A stretch of DNA of 64,000 bases from an uncultured Negativicutes bacterium (GTDB lineage: Bacteria; Bacillota; Negativicutes; Veillonellales; Megasphaeraceae). This document shows, one piece after another, positions 16,713-25,911 of this stretch (positions within the stretch are counted from its first letter, which is position 1; every line of letters starts with the position of its first letter). A program made the translations under genes and the position numbers. The notes beneath the pieces are model-generated. The model was not told the DNA's origin and ran no database searches. It saw only the letters and a program-made list of their open reading frames with translations. The stretch is from positions 145,992 to 209,991 of the forward strand of contig CAADUJ010000006.1 in assembly GCA_900752195.1 (NCBI GenBank), read 5' to 3'.

Positions 16713-17130
16713 TGCCCTGCACCTCCTTAATTGCCTTTATCGTGCCGTAAATGGTATCCACCTGGAATACAGCCAGGACGTCGCCCCCGTTGTTTGCAAA
16801 TTCAAAGTCATGCACATTCGTAATCCTGTCGTCGTTGAGCAGCGCTTCTTCAATGCGGCGCTGCAACTCGGCATACACATACGGGATAGGCTGGCCGAAT
16901 AAATCTTCCAGCTCAATACCGTAATTCCAGCTGTAAATGATGTATTGATACCGCTCTGTATTGAGTATTTTATAAACAGCCTGCCGCATGGCTTTCAGTT
17001 CATCACAGTAGCCGCGAATCTGGCTGTCTTTATCGTATTCGAGGTTATACGTCTGTGACGGTTCCGTATATGTCGATACTTCGGCCACAGTTGCGGCATA
17101 AGAATCCGGCAGTAGTAAATTCGTTGTCAA
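16705..17130 (-). CDS. Baseplate protein XkdS-like (DUF2634)
   Basis: A 141-residue protein with the gp25-like pattern: YDKDSQIRGYCDELKAMRQAVYKIL and YIIYSWNYGIELEDLFGQPIPY. It is part of the baseplate wedge that starts sheath assembly. It appears to start with TTG at 17128-17130 behind GGGGTG, overlapping the stop of the XkdR-like gene. Confidence 0.85.
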   Translation of the reverse strand: MTTNLLLPDSYAATVAEVSTYTEPSQTYNLEYDKDSQIRGYCDELKAMRQAVYKILNTERYQYIIYSWNYGIELEDLFGQPIPYVYAELQRRIEEALLNDDRITNVHDFEFANNGGDVLAVFQVDTIYGTIKAIKEVQGIV

Positions 17131-17546
17131 TCACTGCACCCCCTGTCCGGGTTATCGTACCGGTCGATGGCGATAAACCGTTGCCCGCCGGATTCACGCA
17201 GCAAAATAACCTTGTCGCCGACGGCCAGGGCATTATGAACTAGATACGTTTTACGGCCGGCATAACCGTGATGATGGCTGTCATATTCCGAGTAGCCGCT
17301 GCCGCCAGCGGCGTCCTCGGTCTGATGGTCGACTGTCATGTCGACGGACCAGTCCGACGTATTTTTCGTCAAAACAATATCGTCACCTTCTAAGACGTAT
17401 TTATTTTCGATGCGGACGCGCAGGGGGCCAGTGGCAATGACTTCGCCGATAATGACGTCAGCCATCACAGCCGCCGCATTGGTTTCTGTGACGATCTGCT
17501 TTATCAGCTCCACAAACTTTGTATAATCTGCTTCCACATATATCAC
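17127..17546 (-). CDS. Baseplate protein XkdR-like (DUF2577)
   Basis: A 139-residue protein in the XkdR position with a small beta-rich OB-like centre (GEVIATGPLRVRIENKYVLEGDDIVL) and GDKVILLRESGGQRFIAIDR near the end, typical of DUF2577. It probably sits at the tail hub. The start appears to be GTG at 17546 or three codons later; both are close to a weak GGGG/AGGTG site. Confidence 0.8.
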   Translation of the reverse strand: MIYVEADYTKFVELIKQIVTETNAAAVMADVIIGEVIATGPLRVRIENKYVLEGDDIVLTKNTSDWSVDMTVDHQTEDAAGGSGYSEYDSHHHGYAGRKTYLVHNALAVGDKVILLRESGGQRFIAIDRYDNPDRGCSD

Positions 17547-19106
17547 CTACCCCATATGAATAATCTCTGTAGGCGCCTCACCATTATGCCAGGCGTAGTT
17601 GGCGTCGCCGTATTTCATGGCATAGCCGTTCGAGCTGCTGTTGCCAAAGCAGCCGCCGGCACCATCGGCAATAACGGCGTGGTCGCGGTCGCCGTACAGC
17701 AATATATCGCCTTTGCTGGCATATCCCGTGAAGGACTCTACTTTATATCCTCGGGATTCCAGCTCGCTGCATAACGTACTCGTATTCGCAACGCCCTTGT
17801 CATATAAATCTTTTAAGTCCGGGTTGTAATACGAGCCGACCGCGCATACCGTGTCAACACAGCCCTCGCTGCCGTATGGGCTGACACGGCCCTCGCAGGC
17901 CGCAAACGCCGTATCAACCTGATTCGAGTCTGCCGTGCCGTTATACGTATACGATCCGCTTGTCGTTTGTTTTTGCTTTTTCGCTTTCTTCGCCGCCTGA
18001 ATCCGCTGCAATACAGCCGTATCGTTATTGACTTTGACTTCGTACTGCGCCGGCGGTTCGTAGTACATAACGTCCATATCCATGCTGTGCAGGCCGTTGG
18101 CAAAGGTATGTGTTACATTCTGCACGACATAGTAATTGTTCAGCTCTATATCGCCTAACGCTAAATTGATATAGACGCTGCTGCCGCCGCGGACCCGCAC
18201 ATCGCCGATGACGCCTTTCAGGCGAATATCCCGCGTCTTGCGGTTCTTCGTCGTAATGATATGCTGCGCCCGATCCATGGCGTTCGTCGTCTTATCGTCG
18301 GGCTTCATCAAGTACTGCAGCCGTCCCCACTCTTTTACATGTTCCTCATCAACGACAACCCCCGTACGTACTAGCGTGATGCCGACGGCTCCCGGCGCCT
18401 CGCGGACGACCTTGACATAGTTGTACGTGTCCTTATCGATGGAAGTGCGATAGCTGTAATTTTGCAAGCACTCGGCATCGATATAGATGTCCGTTTTCAT
18501 GGCCTGCAACGATTTCAGCATGATTTTCCCGCCATCGTCGTAAATAAAATACGGCGTATGCTCCGGCAGATTGATAATGGTCAAATCCAGGGCTTTCATC
18601 AGAATGTCCGCCAGTGTCTTGTTATCTTCCAGCCGCTTAGGTATGACGTATTGCGTATTGTCTAAGTCGCCGACAGTCAGCCCGTAGTCATTCGCGATGT
18701 TTTGCAACAACTGTGTCAGCGTCCAATTCCGGTATACGTAGCAGTCTTTATTTTTGAGATACCGTAACTGGTCATAAGCCAGCACGCGGATTTCTTCATT
18801 TTTATCCCGGTCTTTTTCAAAGACAAAGCCTTGGAACACGATTTCATTGTTGACCTTGAACTGAACGACGTTGCCTTCTTTGAAATCGAGGACGTCATCT
18901 TTCAGCACCTTAAAATCCAGCTTCGCCGGCTGACAGTCGATGCCGCGCGTCAGCTTGACAGCTTCAACCGGTTCGACGAGATATTGGTTCTCGCCGTTGA
19001 TGATGACCATTTCATAGGTTAGCGGCACAGGCATATCGGTTCGGACAATCTGATATTCCGGCTCTTTCGTCTGCGCCGCATTGGTGTTTTGCTGTTCATC
19101 TGGCAT
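17547..19106 (-). CDS. Tail hub protein XkdQ-like fused to a C-terminal NlpC/P60-type peptidase domain
   Basis: A 519-residue protein. Residues about 1-380 match the XkdQ/gpD-like tail hub (VEPVEAVKLTRGIDCQPAKLDF, EIVFQGFVFEKDRDKNEEIRV). After a Lys-rich linker and a TSGSYTYNGTADS spacer, residues about 395-519 form a papain-like peptidase. The likely Cys is in GCVDTVCAVGSYY (C416) and the His in DRDHAVIAD (H476). Such tips open peptidoglycan during DNA entry. Its ATG overlaps the stop of the LysM gene (TGATG). Confidence 0.82.
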   Translation of the reverse strand: MPDEQQNTNAAQTKEPEYQIVRTDMPVPLTYEMVIINGENQYLVEPVEAVKLTRGIDCQPAKLDFKVLKDDVLDFKEGNVVQFKVNNEIVFQGFVFEKDRDKNEEIRVLAYDQLRYLKNKDCYVYRNWTLTQLLQNIANDYGLTVGDLDNTQYVIPKRLEDNKTLADILMKALDLTIINLPEHTPYFIYDDGGKIMLKSLQAMKTDIYIDAECLQNYSYRTSIDKDTYNYVKVVREAPGAVGITLVRTGVVVDEEHVKEWGRLQYLMKPDDKTTNAMDRAQHIITTKNRKTRDIRLKGVIGDVRVRGGSSVYINLALGDIELNNYYVVQNVTHTFANGLHSMDMDVMYYEPPAQYEVKVNNDTAVLQRIQAAKKAKKQKQTTSGSYTYNGTADSNQVDTAFAACEGRVSPYGSEGCVDTVCAVGSYYNPDLKDLYDKGVANTSTLCSELESRGYKVESFTGYASKGDILLYGDRDHAVIADGAGGCFGNSSSNGYAMKYGDANYAWHNGEAPTEIIHMG

Positions 19107-19795
19107 CAGTGCAGCACCACCTTACTCGCCGCCTGGGTTCCCAATTTGACGACCTGCCCAACGGCCAGGGCTGCCGGGACGGCGATTTTATTCAGCGACG
19201 CAATAACAAAAAGGTTATTCGTATTCCCAAGCTGCCGTTTTACGACCTGCTGCAGCGTCTGCCCTGTAGAAGCTGTAACTTGCGACGGTATGTTGTGGCC
19301 TGCCGTACTGCGGTCTTGCGTAACCGTCCCTTTCGTATTGCCTTCGCTGTCCGTCTTGACTTCGATGCGCTTAGCGCCCCAGTCGACGTACTTTTTCAAC
19401 GTAACGTCGGCATACATGTCATAGCCTTCCTCCGCGTCTTCATCAATGCTGTAATCTTCCAGCGACGCCTTCATATTGGTCATGGACAGCATCGTGCCGT
19501 CTTCTTTCATGCGCACAACGATAAACTGGAAAGGCTGCCCCGACGCTTTCAGCGCTTCCAGCTGGTCTACATAGTACGAGGCTTTTTGGAAACTCATAAG
19601 CATAGACTGGTTAAAGGGGTAGTCGCTGTTCGGCAGCATAAACTTAAACGATACCTCCGTAAGGCCGGCCTGCTTTAGGATATTGACTTCGCCTTTTCCC
19701 AGCAGGTCGACCGTCCGGTTCTTGTTGTTGATTTTGGTACGCATCGACGCCGGGGGAATCGGGATCTGCATCGTATCCATAAACATATAATACAT
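19106..19795 (-). CDS. Tail protein with C-terminal LysM (XkdP-like)
   Basis: A 229-residue protein of the baseplate-hub/spike group: a beta-rich N-terminal body (VSFKFMLPNSDYPF...), a middle segment YDMYADVTLKKYVDWGAKRI, and a LysM-like end (GQTLQQVVKRQLGNTNNLFVIASLNKI) that can bind peptidoglycan. It lies just after the tape measure gene, as in PBSX. GGGGTG precedes the ATG. Confidence 0.85.
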   Translation of the reverse strand: MYYMFMDTMQIPIPPASMRTKINNKNRTVDLLGKGEVNILKQAGLTEVSFKFMLPNSDYPFNQSMLMSFQKASYYVDQLEALKASGQPFQFIVVRMKEDGTMLSMTNMKASLEDYSIDEDAEEGYDMYADVTLKKYVDWGAKRIEVKTDSEGNTKGTVTQDRSTAGHNIPSQVTASTGQTLQQVVKRQLGNTNNLFVIASLNKIAVPAALAVGQVVKLGTQAASKVVLH

Positions 19796-21811
19796 TTACG
19801 TTTTCACCCCTTCCCGATGGATTGCCATTGCTTCCTGTATGCCTTTGACAAGGTTGCTCGTCATGCCGTCAATATCGACGTCGGAGGCTATGCTGTTCTG
19901 GTTTTCAACGACAATATTGATATGTTGCTGCTGCCACTCGGAGATAACCTGCTGAATCGCCGAATCGCGCAGCTCCTGAATTTCGGCGTCGGTCATTTCG
20001 AGGGCATTGGCCATGCGTTCCGTATTGTCGGCTGTCCGCTTGGCGTTCTTCTTGTTTTCTGCCGCGTCCGGGTCGTAGTGCGACGCCGGCGTAATTTTAC
20101 TGGTATCATAAGCCTCGGGGATAGCCTGCTTCATGGCTTCCTTCACGCCCTGCATCCAGTCGCTAGCACCTAACGTATACCCCGCCGCAGCCGCATCATT
20201 GGCGCTGCCATAAGTAAATGGCTCAATATGCCAGGCCGCATCGGGGATAGCCATTCGCTCGCCTCGCCAATCTCCCGCATTGACCGCAGAAATATTCATG
20301 CCCGGTATTTTATTTACGATGCCGATAATGTCATTGACGGCTTGGGCTATATAGTCCACAATTCCGTTCCAGATGTCGACGAACAAATTGTACGTAGCGG
20401 CTGCCGGGTCCTGGAACACGCTGCCCAGGAAGTTGGCAAAGGCAATAAAGCCGTTGGCAACGGCTTTGATGATATTCAGAATACTTGTACCCAGCCAGGC
20501 AAAGGCCCCGAAAATAAGCCCCGTCGCGGAAACGCTCGTGCCGGCGAAGTAGTTGACTGCCGCTACAGCCAAGTAAAAAATACCGATGAGGACAACGATT
20601 GCCCCGATGATCCACGTGATGGGGCACATGGCCAGGGCCGCATTAAACCCTTCCTGTGCTAATGTCAGGGCAATAATAGCCGCTGTTTCTGCCCAATCGG
20701 CGATAGTCTTGACCCCTGTCGCCGCAGCGGCAATGCCCATCTGCCCTGCGCTGACAAGGGCATTCAGGCCGACGTATACCAGGGCCAGCCCCAAGGCACC
20801 CAAAGCGGCCTCTGCCGCCCAGGCATGGGTATTAAAGAAGTCCCCGACATAGGAAATAGCGCTGACGGCCGTATCCATAAACCATTGAATGACGCCGACG
20901 GCAGCGTAGAACATCGGCGCGACCGTTTCAATGCCCCATTCGATGTTATTGACAAAGAACCGGACGCCGTCGCTGTTCGCCAGGTCGTTCAGCCGCTTAA
21001 AGACGGGGGCAAATTCCCGCAAGGCAATGTTCGTCAGCTCCGTGAAATGGTCGCCCCAGCGCTTCGGCATGGTGGCGAACTGGGCGTTGATTTCGTCCAT
21101 ATTGTTGAGTACGGCATTGCGGATTATGTCGGCCGTAACTTTACCCTCCGACGCCAGCTGCTTCAGCGCGCCGCGAGGCACGCCCATTTCTTTGGCAATC
21201 ATGTTTTCGATAATCGGCGCGTTTTCGGCGATACTGCGGAACTCGTCGCCCTGCAGCGTTCCCGACGCCAGGCCCTGCGTCAGCTGCACCATAGCGTCTT
21301 GCTGATGTGCCCGGTCGACGCCTCCGATAACGAACATTTTTTGAATACCTTCCATGAAACGCGTCGCTTCGCGCGGATCGGGAAAGGCGTCATGGGCGCT
21401 TTGGGCCAGCTGCGATACGGCACGAGCCATGTCGAGGTAGCCGCCGCGGGCGCGCTGCGCCGATTCAAAAATCAAGTTGTTCAGATATGCCACGTTTTCC
21501 TGCGAGCCGGCAATAAGCTTCAGCCGTGCCTGTACGCCGGCGTATTCGTCGGCCGTGCTGACCAGATTATTGAGGCCGTTAGAAATGGCCTCAATGCCCT
21601 GCATAGCCGCGCTGGCCAGGAAACTGCCAGCAAAGACGCTTTTCAACATTCCGAATTTAGAAGAAGCTATATCGGCCGAATCGCCGGCCCGGCTGGCCGC
21701 GCCAGATACTTCATTGAGCCGTCTGGCAACAGTATTCGACGCCTGGCTGATACGGTCCAGTACGGGCGAAAAGCCGTCGCGCAGACGGATATAGTTTTCT
21801 ATCGTTGCCAT
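19796..21811 (-). CDS. Phage tail tape measure protein
   Basis: A 671-residue protein that sets tail length. The N-terminal tape measure domain contains TLQGDEFRSIAENAPIIENM, then GVPRGALKQLASEGKVTADI; long hydrophobic stretches follow in the middle (residues about 330-430), and a helical C-terminus with NTERMANALEMTDAEIQELR. The start is three bases after the end of the frameshifted chaperone product, behind GGGGGG. At 671 residues it predicts a rather short tail (about 100 nm by the usual rule). Confidence 0.92.
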   Translation of the reverse strand: MATIENYIRLRDGFSPVLDRISQASNTVARRLNEVSGAASRAGDSADIASSKFGMLKSVFAGSFLASAAMQGIEAISNGLNNLVSTADEYAGVQARLKLIAGSQENVAYLNNLIFESAQRARGGYLDMARAVSQLAQSAHDAFPDPREATRFMEGIQKMFVIGGVDRAHQQDAMVQLTQGLASGTLQGDEFRSIAENAPIIENMIAKEMGVPRGALKQLASEGKVTADIIRNAVLNNMDEINAQFATMPKRWGDHFTELTNIALREFAPVFKRLNDLANSDGVRFFVNNIEWGIETVAPMFYAAVGVIQWFMDTAVSAISYVGDFFNTHAWAAEAALGALGLALVYVGLNALVSAGQMGIAAAATGVKTIADWAETAAIIALTLAQEGFNAALAMCPITWIIGAIVVLIGIFYLAVAAVNYFAGTSVSATGLIFGAFAWLGTSILNIIKAVANGFIAFANFLGSVFQDPAAATYNLFVDIWNGIVDYIAQAVNDIIGIVNKIPGMNISAVNAGDWRGERMAIPDAAWHIEPFTYGSANDAAAAGYTLGASDWMQGVKEAMKQAIPEAYDTSKITPASHYDPDAAENKKNAKRTADNTERMANALEMTDAEIQELRDSAIQQVISEWQQQHINIVVENQNSIASDVDIDGMTSNLVKGIQEAMAIHREGVKT

Positions 21812-21814
21812 AGG

Positions 21815-22425
21815 CTACCCCCCTTTCTTCGCTTCCTCTGCGGCTTTCTTCTCCGCCCTGGCATATTCCTGACAGCAGGCATATACAAAGGCCCTCTCTT
21901 CTTCAGACAAAGCCCGTAATTCGTTCGGCAGGATATGCAGTTTCACCAGGGCAAAATACGCCAGCGTCGTTTCGGCGTCTTTTGCCCGTATTAGTTTTTT
22001 ACGGCCTTGATTTTATCCCCCATGCCGGTCTGAAAATCGCTTGCCTCCGACGCCGCCAGGTACAGGTCTGCCAGCTCGCCCGGCGTCAGTAAATCCTTAA
22101 GCAGCGCCTCTGCACCGACGACGCCGCGGTTCGTCTGCAATTCTGCGTCGTCCAGGTTCGGGAATACGATGCTCTTCAACGTAAATTCCGTCGTAAACCG
22201 TTCCCGATCGAATACGGTCTGATAGTCCCGCGTGCCCTTCACCGGTACTTTTTTTGTGCATCGCTTTTGCAAGGCTTCGATTTCATCATTAGTAAGGGCC
22301 CGCAACTCCCATTCAATGGGCTTGCCGTCGACGCCGATGTAGCGCTTCGACGCCACGTATTTAACTGGCTCTTTGACAATCTCGTTTTCCTTAAAAAATG
22401 CGCTCAGTGTCTTTACTTCACTCAT
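21815..22425 (-). CDS. Tail assembly chaperone, long form made by -1 frameshift
   Basis: The XkdN-like frame ends GTA AAA AAC TAA. A -1 slip on A AAA AAC at 21994-22000 avoids the stop and continues about 58 more codons: IRAKDAETTLAYFALVKLHI, then LPNELRALSEEERAFVYACC, and a Lys-rich end KKGG with a stop at 21815-21817. No start codon or ribosome site is seen for the second frame by itself. Tail chaperone pairs made in this way (lambda G/GT type) are widespread just before the tape measure gene. The long form probably links the tube subunit to the tape measure. Confidence 0.75.
21991..22425 (-). CDS. Tail assembly chaperone, short form (XkdN-like)
   Basis: A 144-residue protein of the XkdN family: EWELRALTNDEIEALQKRCTK, SIVFPNLDDAELQTNRGVVG, DLLTPGELADLYLAASEASD. 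It is the zero-frame product that ends at TAA right after the slippery heptamer. AGGAGG precedes the ATG. Confidence 0.9.
   Translation of the reverse strand: MSEVKTLSAFFKENEIVKEPVKYVASKRYIGVDGKPIEWELRALTNDEIEALQKRCTKKVPVKGTRDYQTVFDRERFTTEFTLKSIVFPNLDDAELQTNRGVVGAEALLKDLLTPGELADLYLAASEASDFQTGMGDKIKAVKN
21994..22000 (-). promoter_or_regulatory. -1 ribosomal frameshift site AAAAAAC
   Basis: On the minus strand the heptamer fits X XXY YYZ (A AAA AAC) and is directly followed by the zero-frame TAA. Readthrough into the -1 frame makes the long chaperone. Confidence 0.72.
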
Positions 22426-22437
22426 CTACTATTCCTC

Positions 22438-22920
22438 CTATGCCTGCATACCGTCTAACAAGGTGAATTTTTCCGGAATCTGAAGCCCCTCAAACGTAAA
22501 AGATATTTCATCTTCCAGCCAGTCGCCGTCGGCGTCAAACGCCGCGATAGTCGTTTTGTCAATATTGCAGTTCGTTAAAATAACCGTGCGCCGTCCTGCT
22601 TTTGCGGTCGGGTCTTCGTTAGAAATCTGCATGTCAAAATACGTATCCACGCCGTTATTAACAAAATTCATAATCATATCGTCAAACAGCGACGTGTTCT
22701 TATAAATCCGCAGCGTGCCGCTCCCCTTGGCCCCGACGGACTTATTGCCCTTGAGCAGGCGCCCCAGGATCGGCACTTCCTTCTTGTCTTTCTCAATCGT
22801 CGCGTTCAATGACTTCGCCTGAAACAGCAAGTATCTGTTTCCACTAATCGTCACATACGCCGACGCCAGCTTCGCCGAAATGACGTCGCCAGCGAACATG
22901 GTGCGAATTGCATCTGGCAT
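22438..22920 (-). CDS. Phage tail tube protein (XkdM-like)
   Basis: A 160-residue inner tube protein. Typical segments are SGNRYLLFQAKSLNATIEKD, GAKGSGTLRIYKNTSLFDD, and DWLEDEISFTFEGLQIPEKFTLLD. It polymerises inside the sheath. It follows the sheath gene by 16 bases, with GGAGGG before the ATG. Confidence 0.92.
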   Translation of the reverse strand: MPDAIRTMFAGDVISAKLASAYVTISGNRYLLFQAKSLNATIEKDKKEVPILGRLLKGNKSVGAKGSGTLRIYKNTSLFDDMIMNFVNNGVDTYFDMQISNEDPTAKAGRRTVILTNCNIDKTTIAAFDADGDWLEDEISFTFEGLQIPEKFTLLDGMQA

Positions 22921-22936
22921 ATTTCGTCCCTCCCTT

Positions 22937-24292
22937 CTATGCTACGTAAATCGTGCAGTACAGTTTTTCCATGCAGACCGTCGGCTGGATTTCAAATGTC
23001 CATAAGACAGAATCTTTGGAATCACCCTGCGTCGGAACAGGCAGATCGTCGGCCACGAAGTTCTGAATGGCGCGTACTTTCTGGTAATTTTCAAAGAGCG
23101 CCACGCCGTCATTCCAAAGGGCTAGCCTGCCCTGGTCGTCATTCTGCACTTTGCCGAGATACGTCCGGTTAAACAGCCGCGCCAAATCGATGGCCGCATT
23201 ATCCAGTACGCGAATAACCTGATTAAAGGAAAAGTATTCGTTCTTGTCCTTCGTAAACTCCGTGAATGTGTTGATGTCCTTCAGCACCCGCGTGTCGCCC
23301 TCCACGTTGCCGCTGACGGCGTCCGTGACGTTGTGGAACATCAAGAGGCCGTCCGTAATGGCCTGTTCCAATTCGTACTGCTTATACGCCGTATTGACCG
23401 TATACTCGCCGTCGTAGATTTTATTCGTGCAACTGGCGTTGATCGCACAGCTTGCTTCGGCCCCGGTCAGCCAGTATACAAGACTGCCAGGTTCTACGCC
23501 GGCGTCGGTAACGTTGTTCTTGATAGAGATAACGCCTTCGTAGTTGGCTTTTTCTTTCCCGTACAAAATAACCTGGAATTTTGCCCCCGAATCTTCACGG
23601 CAGCGCTTGACGAAATTGATCAGCAGCGACTGAATTGCCGAATCCGTCCCGGCGTAGCCCAGGCAGTTAAAGTAATACGGCTCGATGAGCTCAATATAGT
23701 CCTGATAGTTGGCCGTCGTGACCTCGGAACCGTTCGTGCCGCCTGTAAGGGCTGTCGAAGCCGTCGCCGTCAGCGCGCCGGTCTGAATGAATTTGACATA
23801 GTCGTTTGCCGTCAATTCTTCTCCGGTCGCCACGTTATCCTGCTCGTCGACGGCTTTCAGCACACCGTCCGTTTTTAAGTACGTCGTGACAATGAACTTG
23901 CCCTCATGGTCTACGTCGTCCTGAATAGCGACGGATAAATCATTGCCGCGCAGTCCCGGATACAGGGCTTCGGCAATCTCATTCTTGGCTTTTTCCCCAT
24001 CGCCGTTGAGGCGGTAGAAATAGCCCGTCTTCAAGTTGATAAACAGGTCGCGCAGCCCTTTCATGCTGTCGTGGCCGTAGTCATAGCCGAAAATCTGCTG
24101 GCAGTCCGTCTGAAATGTATCCGCATCGACGCGGAAAATCTGCCCGGCAGGGCCCCAGTCGAGTTCCAACGCCATCGTGCCATAGCCGCGGTCGGCTATA
24201 TCCACAGATCCCCGTTCTTTGCTGACAAAGTTAATATACGTACCTGGCAGCTTCTTATTTTGAAACAGCCAAATTCCGCCTCCTAATGCCAT
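22937..24292 (-). CDS. Phage tail sheath protein (XkdK-like)
   Basis: A 451-residue contractile sheath subunit. It starts ALGGGIWLFQNKKLPGTYINFVS. The C-terminal third carries the conserved INTFTEFTKDKNEYFSFNQV, RVLDNAAIDLARLFNRTYLGKV, and an end beta strand (TFEIQPTVCMEKLYCTIYVA). This shows the phage has a contractile (myovirus-type) tail. AGGAGGG precedes the ATG. Confidence 0.95.
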   Translation of the reverse strand: MALGGGIWLFQNKKLPGTYINFVSKERGSVDIADRGYGTMALELDWGPAGQIFRVDADTFQTDCQQIFGYDYGHDSMKGLRDLFINLKTGYFYRLNGDGEKAKNEIAEALYPGLRGNDLSVAIQDDVDHEGKFIVTTYLKTDGVLKAVDEQDNVATGEELTANDYVKFIQTGALTATASTALTGGTNGSEVTTANYQDYIELIEPYYFNCLGYAGTDSAIQSLLINFVKRCREDSGAKFQVILYGKEKANYEGVISIKNNVTDAGVEPGSLVYWLTGAEASCAINASCTNKIYDGEYTVNTAYKQYELEQAITDGLLMFHNVTDAVSGNVEGDTRVLKDINTFTEFTKDKNEYFSFNQVIRVLDNAAIDLARLFNRTYLGKVQNDDQGRLALWNDGVALFENYQKVRAIQNFVADDLPVPTQGDSKDSVLWTFEIQPTVCMEKLYCTIYVA

Positions 24293-24305
24293 AGCTTACC
24301 CTCCT

Positions 24306-24506
24306 TTACGGATTGACCGTCCGTACGACAGGACGCGTCAGCGCCCCTTGAATAATCTTGTCAATGTCGGCATGCGTATACTGCTGGCCTTCTTCCAGTT
24401 CACAGCATAGTAAGTCAGCATACCGCCTGTATTTCTTCGATTTGACGATGGTTACGGCGTCGAATTTGGCTTCCACCGCCGTTGTCGCCATTGTTTCTTC
24501 ACTCAT
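24306..24506 (-). CDS. Small protein before the tail sheath gene
   Basis: A 66-residue protein (SEETMATTAVEAKFDAVTIVKS) that overlaps the end of the upstream gene by eight bases and has its own GGGAG site. PBSX-like phages often have a small ORF here. No function is recognised. Confidence 0.65.
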   Translation of the reverse strand: MSEETMATTAVEAKFDAVTIVKSKKYRRYADLLCCELEEGQQYTHADIDKIIQGALTRPVVRTVNP

Positions 24507-24939
24507 TCTTGACTCTCCCTTCCGTATGTAACGTCCGCATCGCAGGAGCCGGGTTAACGACCTTTATAACATGCATGTTATATGACACTAAAAAATGCAG
24601 CACATTGTCGGTAATACGGTAACTCATTTCCGTGCCGCGCAGCTTTTGGCCGCCATCGATAGTAATATATTCCAATGCCATAAACAGCGTATCGGCCATA
24701 GCCGTAAGTGACCGCCTGTCCTTAATTTCGCCGTTCCTATCTAAAAACAGCAGCACATCGAAGGCGTATTCCCGCCAGTACCGGTTCCCCAGCTCCCGTT
24801 CTTGCGACGCGTCGATGAGCTCTACGTAAAAACAGGGAAAATGGGCGTGCTGTTTATGATAGTCCGTATACACGGCATATCCCGTTTGACACGATAACAC
24901 GGCCGCGATGCCTTCGGTAATACTTCGGACGTCGTCCAT
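24499..24939 (-). CDS. Tail terminator / head-tail joining protein (XkdJ-like position)
   Basis: A 146-residue protein with pattern SITEGIAAVLSCQTGYAVYT, FPCFYVELIDASQERELGNR and the late YRITDNVLHFLVSYNMHV, resembling the phage tail terminator family that caps the tail tube at the head end. It overlaps the preceding gene (TAATG) and lies between the HK97 gp10-like and sheath genes. Confidence 0.75.
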   Translation of the reverse strand: MDDVRSITEGIAAVLSCQTGYAVYTDYHKQHAHFPCFYVELIDASQERELGNRYWREYAFDVLLFLDRNGEIKDRRSLTAMADTLFMALEYITIDGGQKLRGTEMSYRITDNVLHFLVSYNMHVIKVVNPAPAMRTLHTEGRVKNE

Positions 24940-25547
24940 TAGCGCGGCCCCCTTTCCAAATATGCTGTAATAATCCGTGATAATAGCCGTTTTGAAACCC
25001 GCTTCGTTTTTTGTTCCGCCTTTTCGGCCATATGCTGTCCCGGTACCCAGGGACGAACTAAGCGCTTGCCAATAGCCGGCACAAAACGGCCCGGGCGCTG
25101 CCGGTGCCCGTCATTGACGTAGCTAGCATAGGACGCTGAGTTGAACACTTTGACAGCATACGTATTTCCTTGCTTTTGCAGGTCGCCAGCGTCCCAGCTG
25201 CGCCGCATGTGTTCCGACGCCGTCATAACCAGATACTGCCTGCCCTTCTTGCGGCTGTTCTTAACCCGTTTAACGGCATGGGCATTACGCGTATTGCGCG
25301 ATTTTGCGTTCCGGAATCCCTTGGCCCCTACTTCCATAGCCTGAATCCGTTCATATCCTTTTTGTGTGACTTCAAATTCCTTAGCCCCGCCGACTGGGGT
25401 GTTTTTAATGGCTTCAGCCAGATACACCTGCGCCAGCGATTCAGCGCACTCTTCCATACAGGCCTGCTTTTCCTGCGGACTATTCAGTGCCTCGATTTGC
25501 CGGCGCAGAGCTTCAAACCCGGCAAAGGATACATCTACATTAGCCAT
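24939..25547 (-). CDS. HK97 gp10-like tail completion protein (XkdI-like)
   Basis: A protein of about 202 residues. The long open frame continues upstream, but the ATG at 25545-25547 behind GAGGT gives the family start (MANVDVSFAGFEALRRQIEAL). Typical motifs are NTPVGGAKEFEVT, SASYASYVNDGHRQRPGRFVP. It connects the head to the tail. It overlaps the upstream gene by eight bases. Confidence 0.85.
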   Translation of the reverse strand: MANVDVSFAGFEALRRQIEALNSPQEKQACMEECAESLAQVYLAEAIKNTPVGGAKEFEVTQKGYERIQAMEVGAKGFRNAKSRNTRNAHAVKRVKNSRKKGRQYLVMTASEHMRRSWDAGDLQKQGNTYAVKVFNSASYASYVNDGHRQRPGRFVPAIGKRLVRPWVPGQHMAEKAEQKTKRVSKRLLSRIITAYLERGPR

Positions 25548-25911
25548 CGTATGTACCTCGATGCAGGAGCGGCACTTCCTGATGGCTGTCATACACGGCC
25601 GGCACGCCGGCTGCTTTGAATTGCAGCGTCCGCCCTCGTTGTACGACATCGATGTCCGAACCAGCGGCAATGAGAATATCCGGGGCAATAAAAAGGGTAA
25701 TAGACTGGCTAAACGATGCCAATCCATCACCCTGTTCGGTCGGCGTTATGTTTTTATACGATACGCGGCAGGGATACGGCCCTGCTTGTTGCGGCTCCGA
25801 TGATACGATACCGTTTGCATCGGGTTCGCCGTCCTGATACGTCCATATAGTAGCCTGGCCGTCATAGAGCCGTTCCAGCGCCGCTCTTACCAGCGCAGTT
25901 TTCGGTAACAT
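25540..25911 (-). CDS. Head-tail adaptor protein (XkdH-like)
   Basis: A 123-residue protein: ERLYDGQATIWTYQDGEPD, PYPCRVSYKNITPTEQGDG, LFIAPDILIAAGSDIDVV, the small beta-barrel head-closure pattern. It is in the PBSX XkdH position and overlaps both neighbours. Confidence 0.75.
   Translation of the reverse strand: MLPKTALVRAALERLYDGQATIWTYQDGEPDANGIVSSEPQQAGPYPCRVSYKNITPTEQGDGLASFSQSITLFIAPDILIAAGSDIDVVQRGRTLQFKAAGVPAVYDSHQEVPLLHRGTYDG

Noticed and set aside
20825..21919. 364-residue plus-strand ORF
   Set aside because: It is antisense to the tape measure gene and reflects its GC-rich codons.
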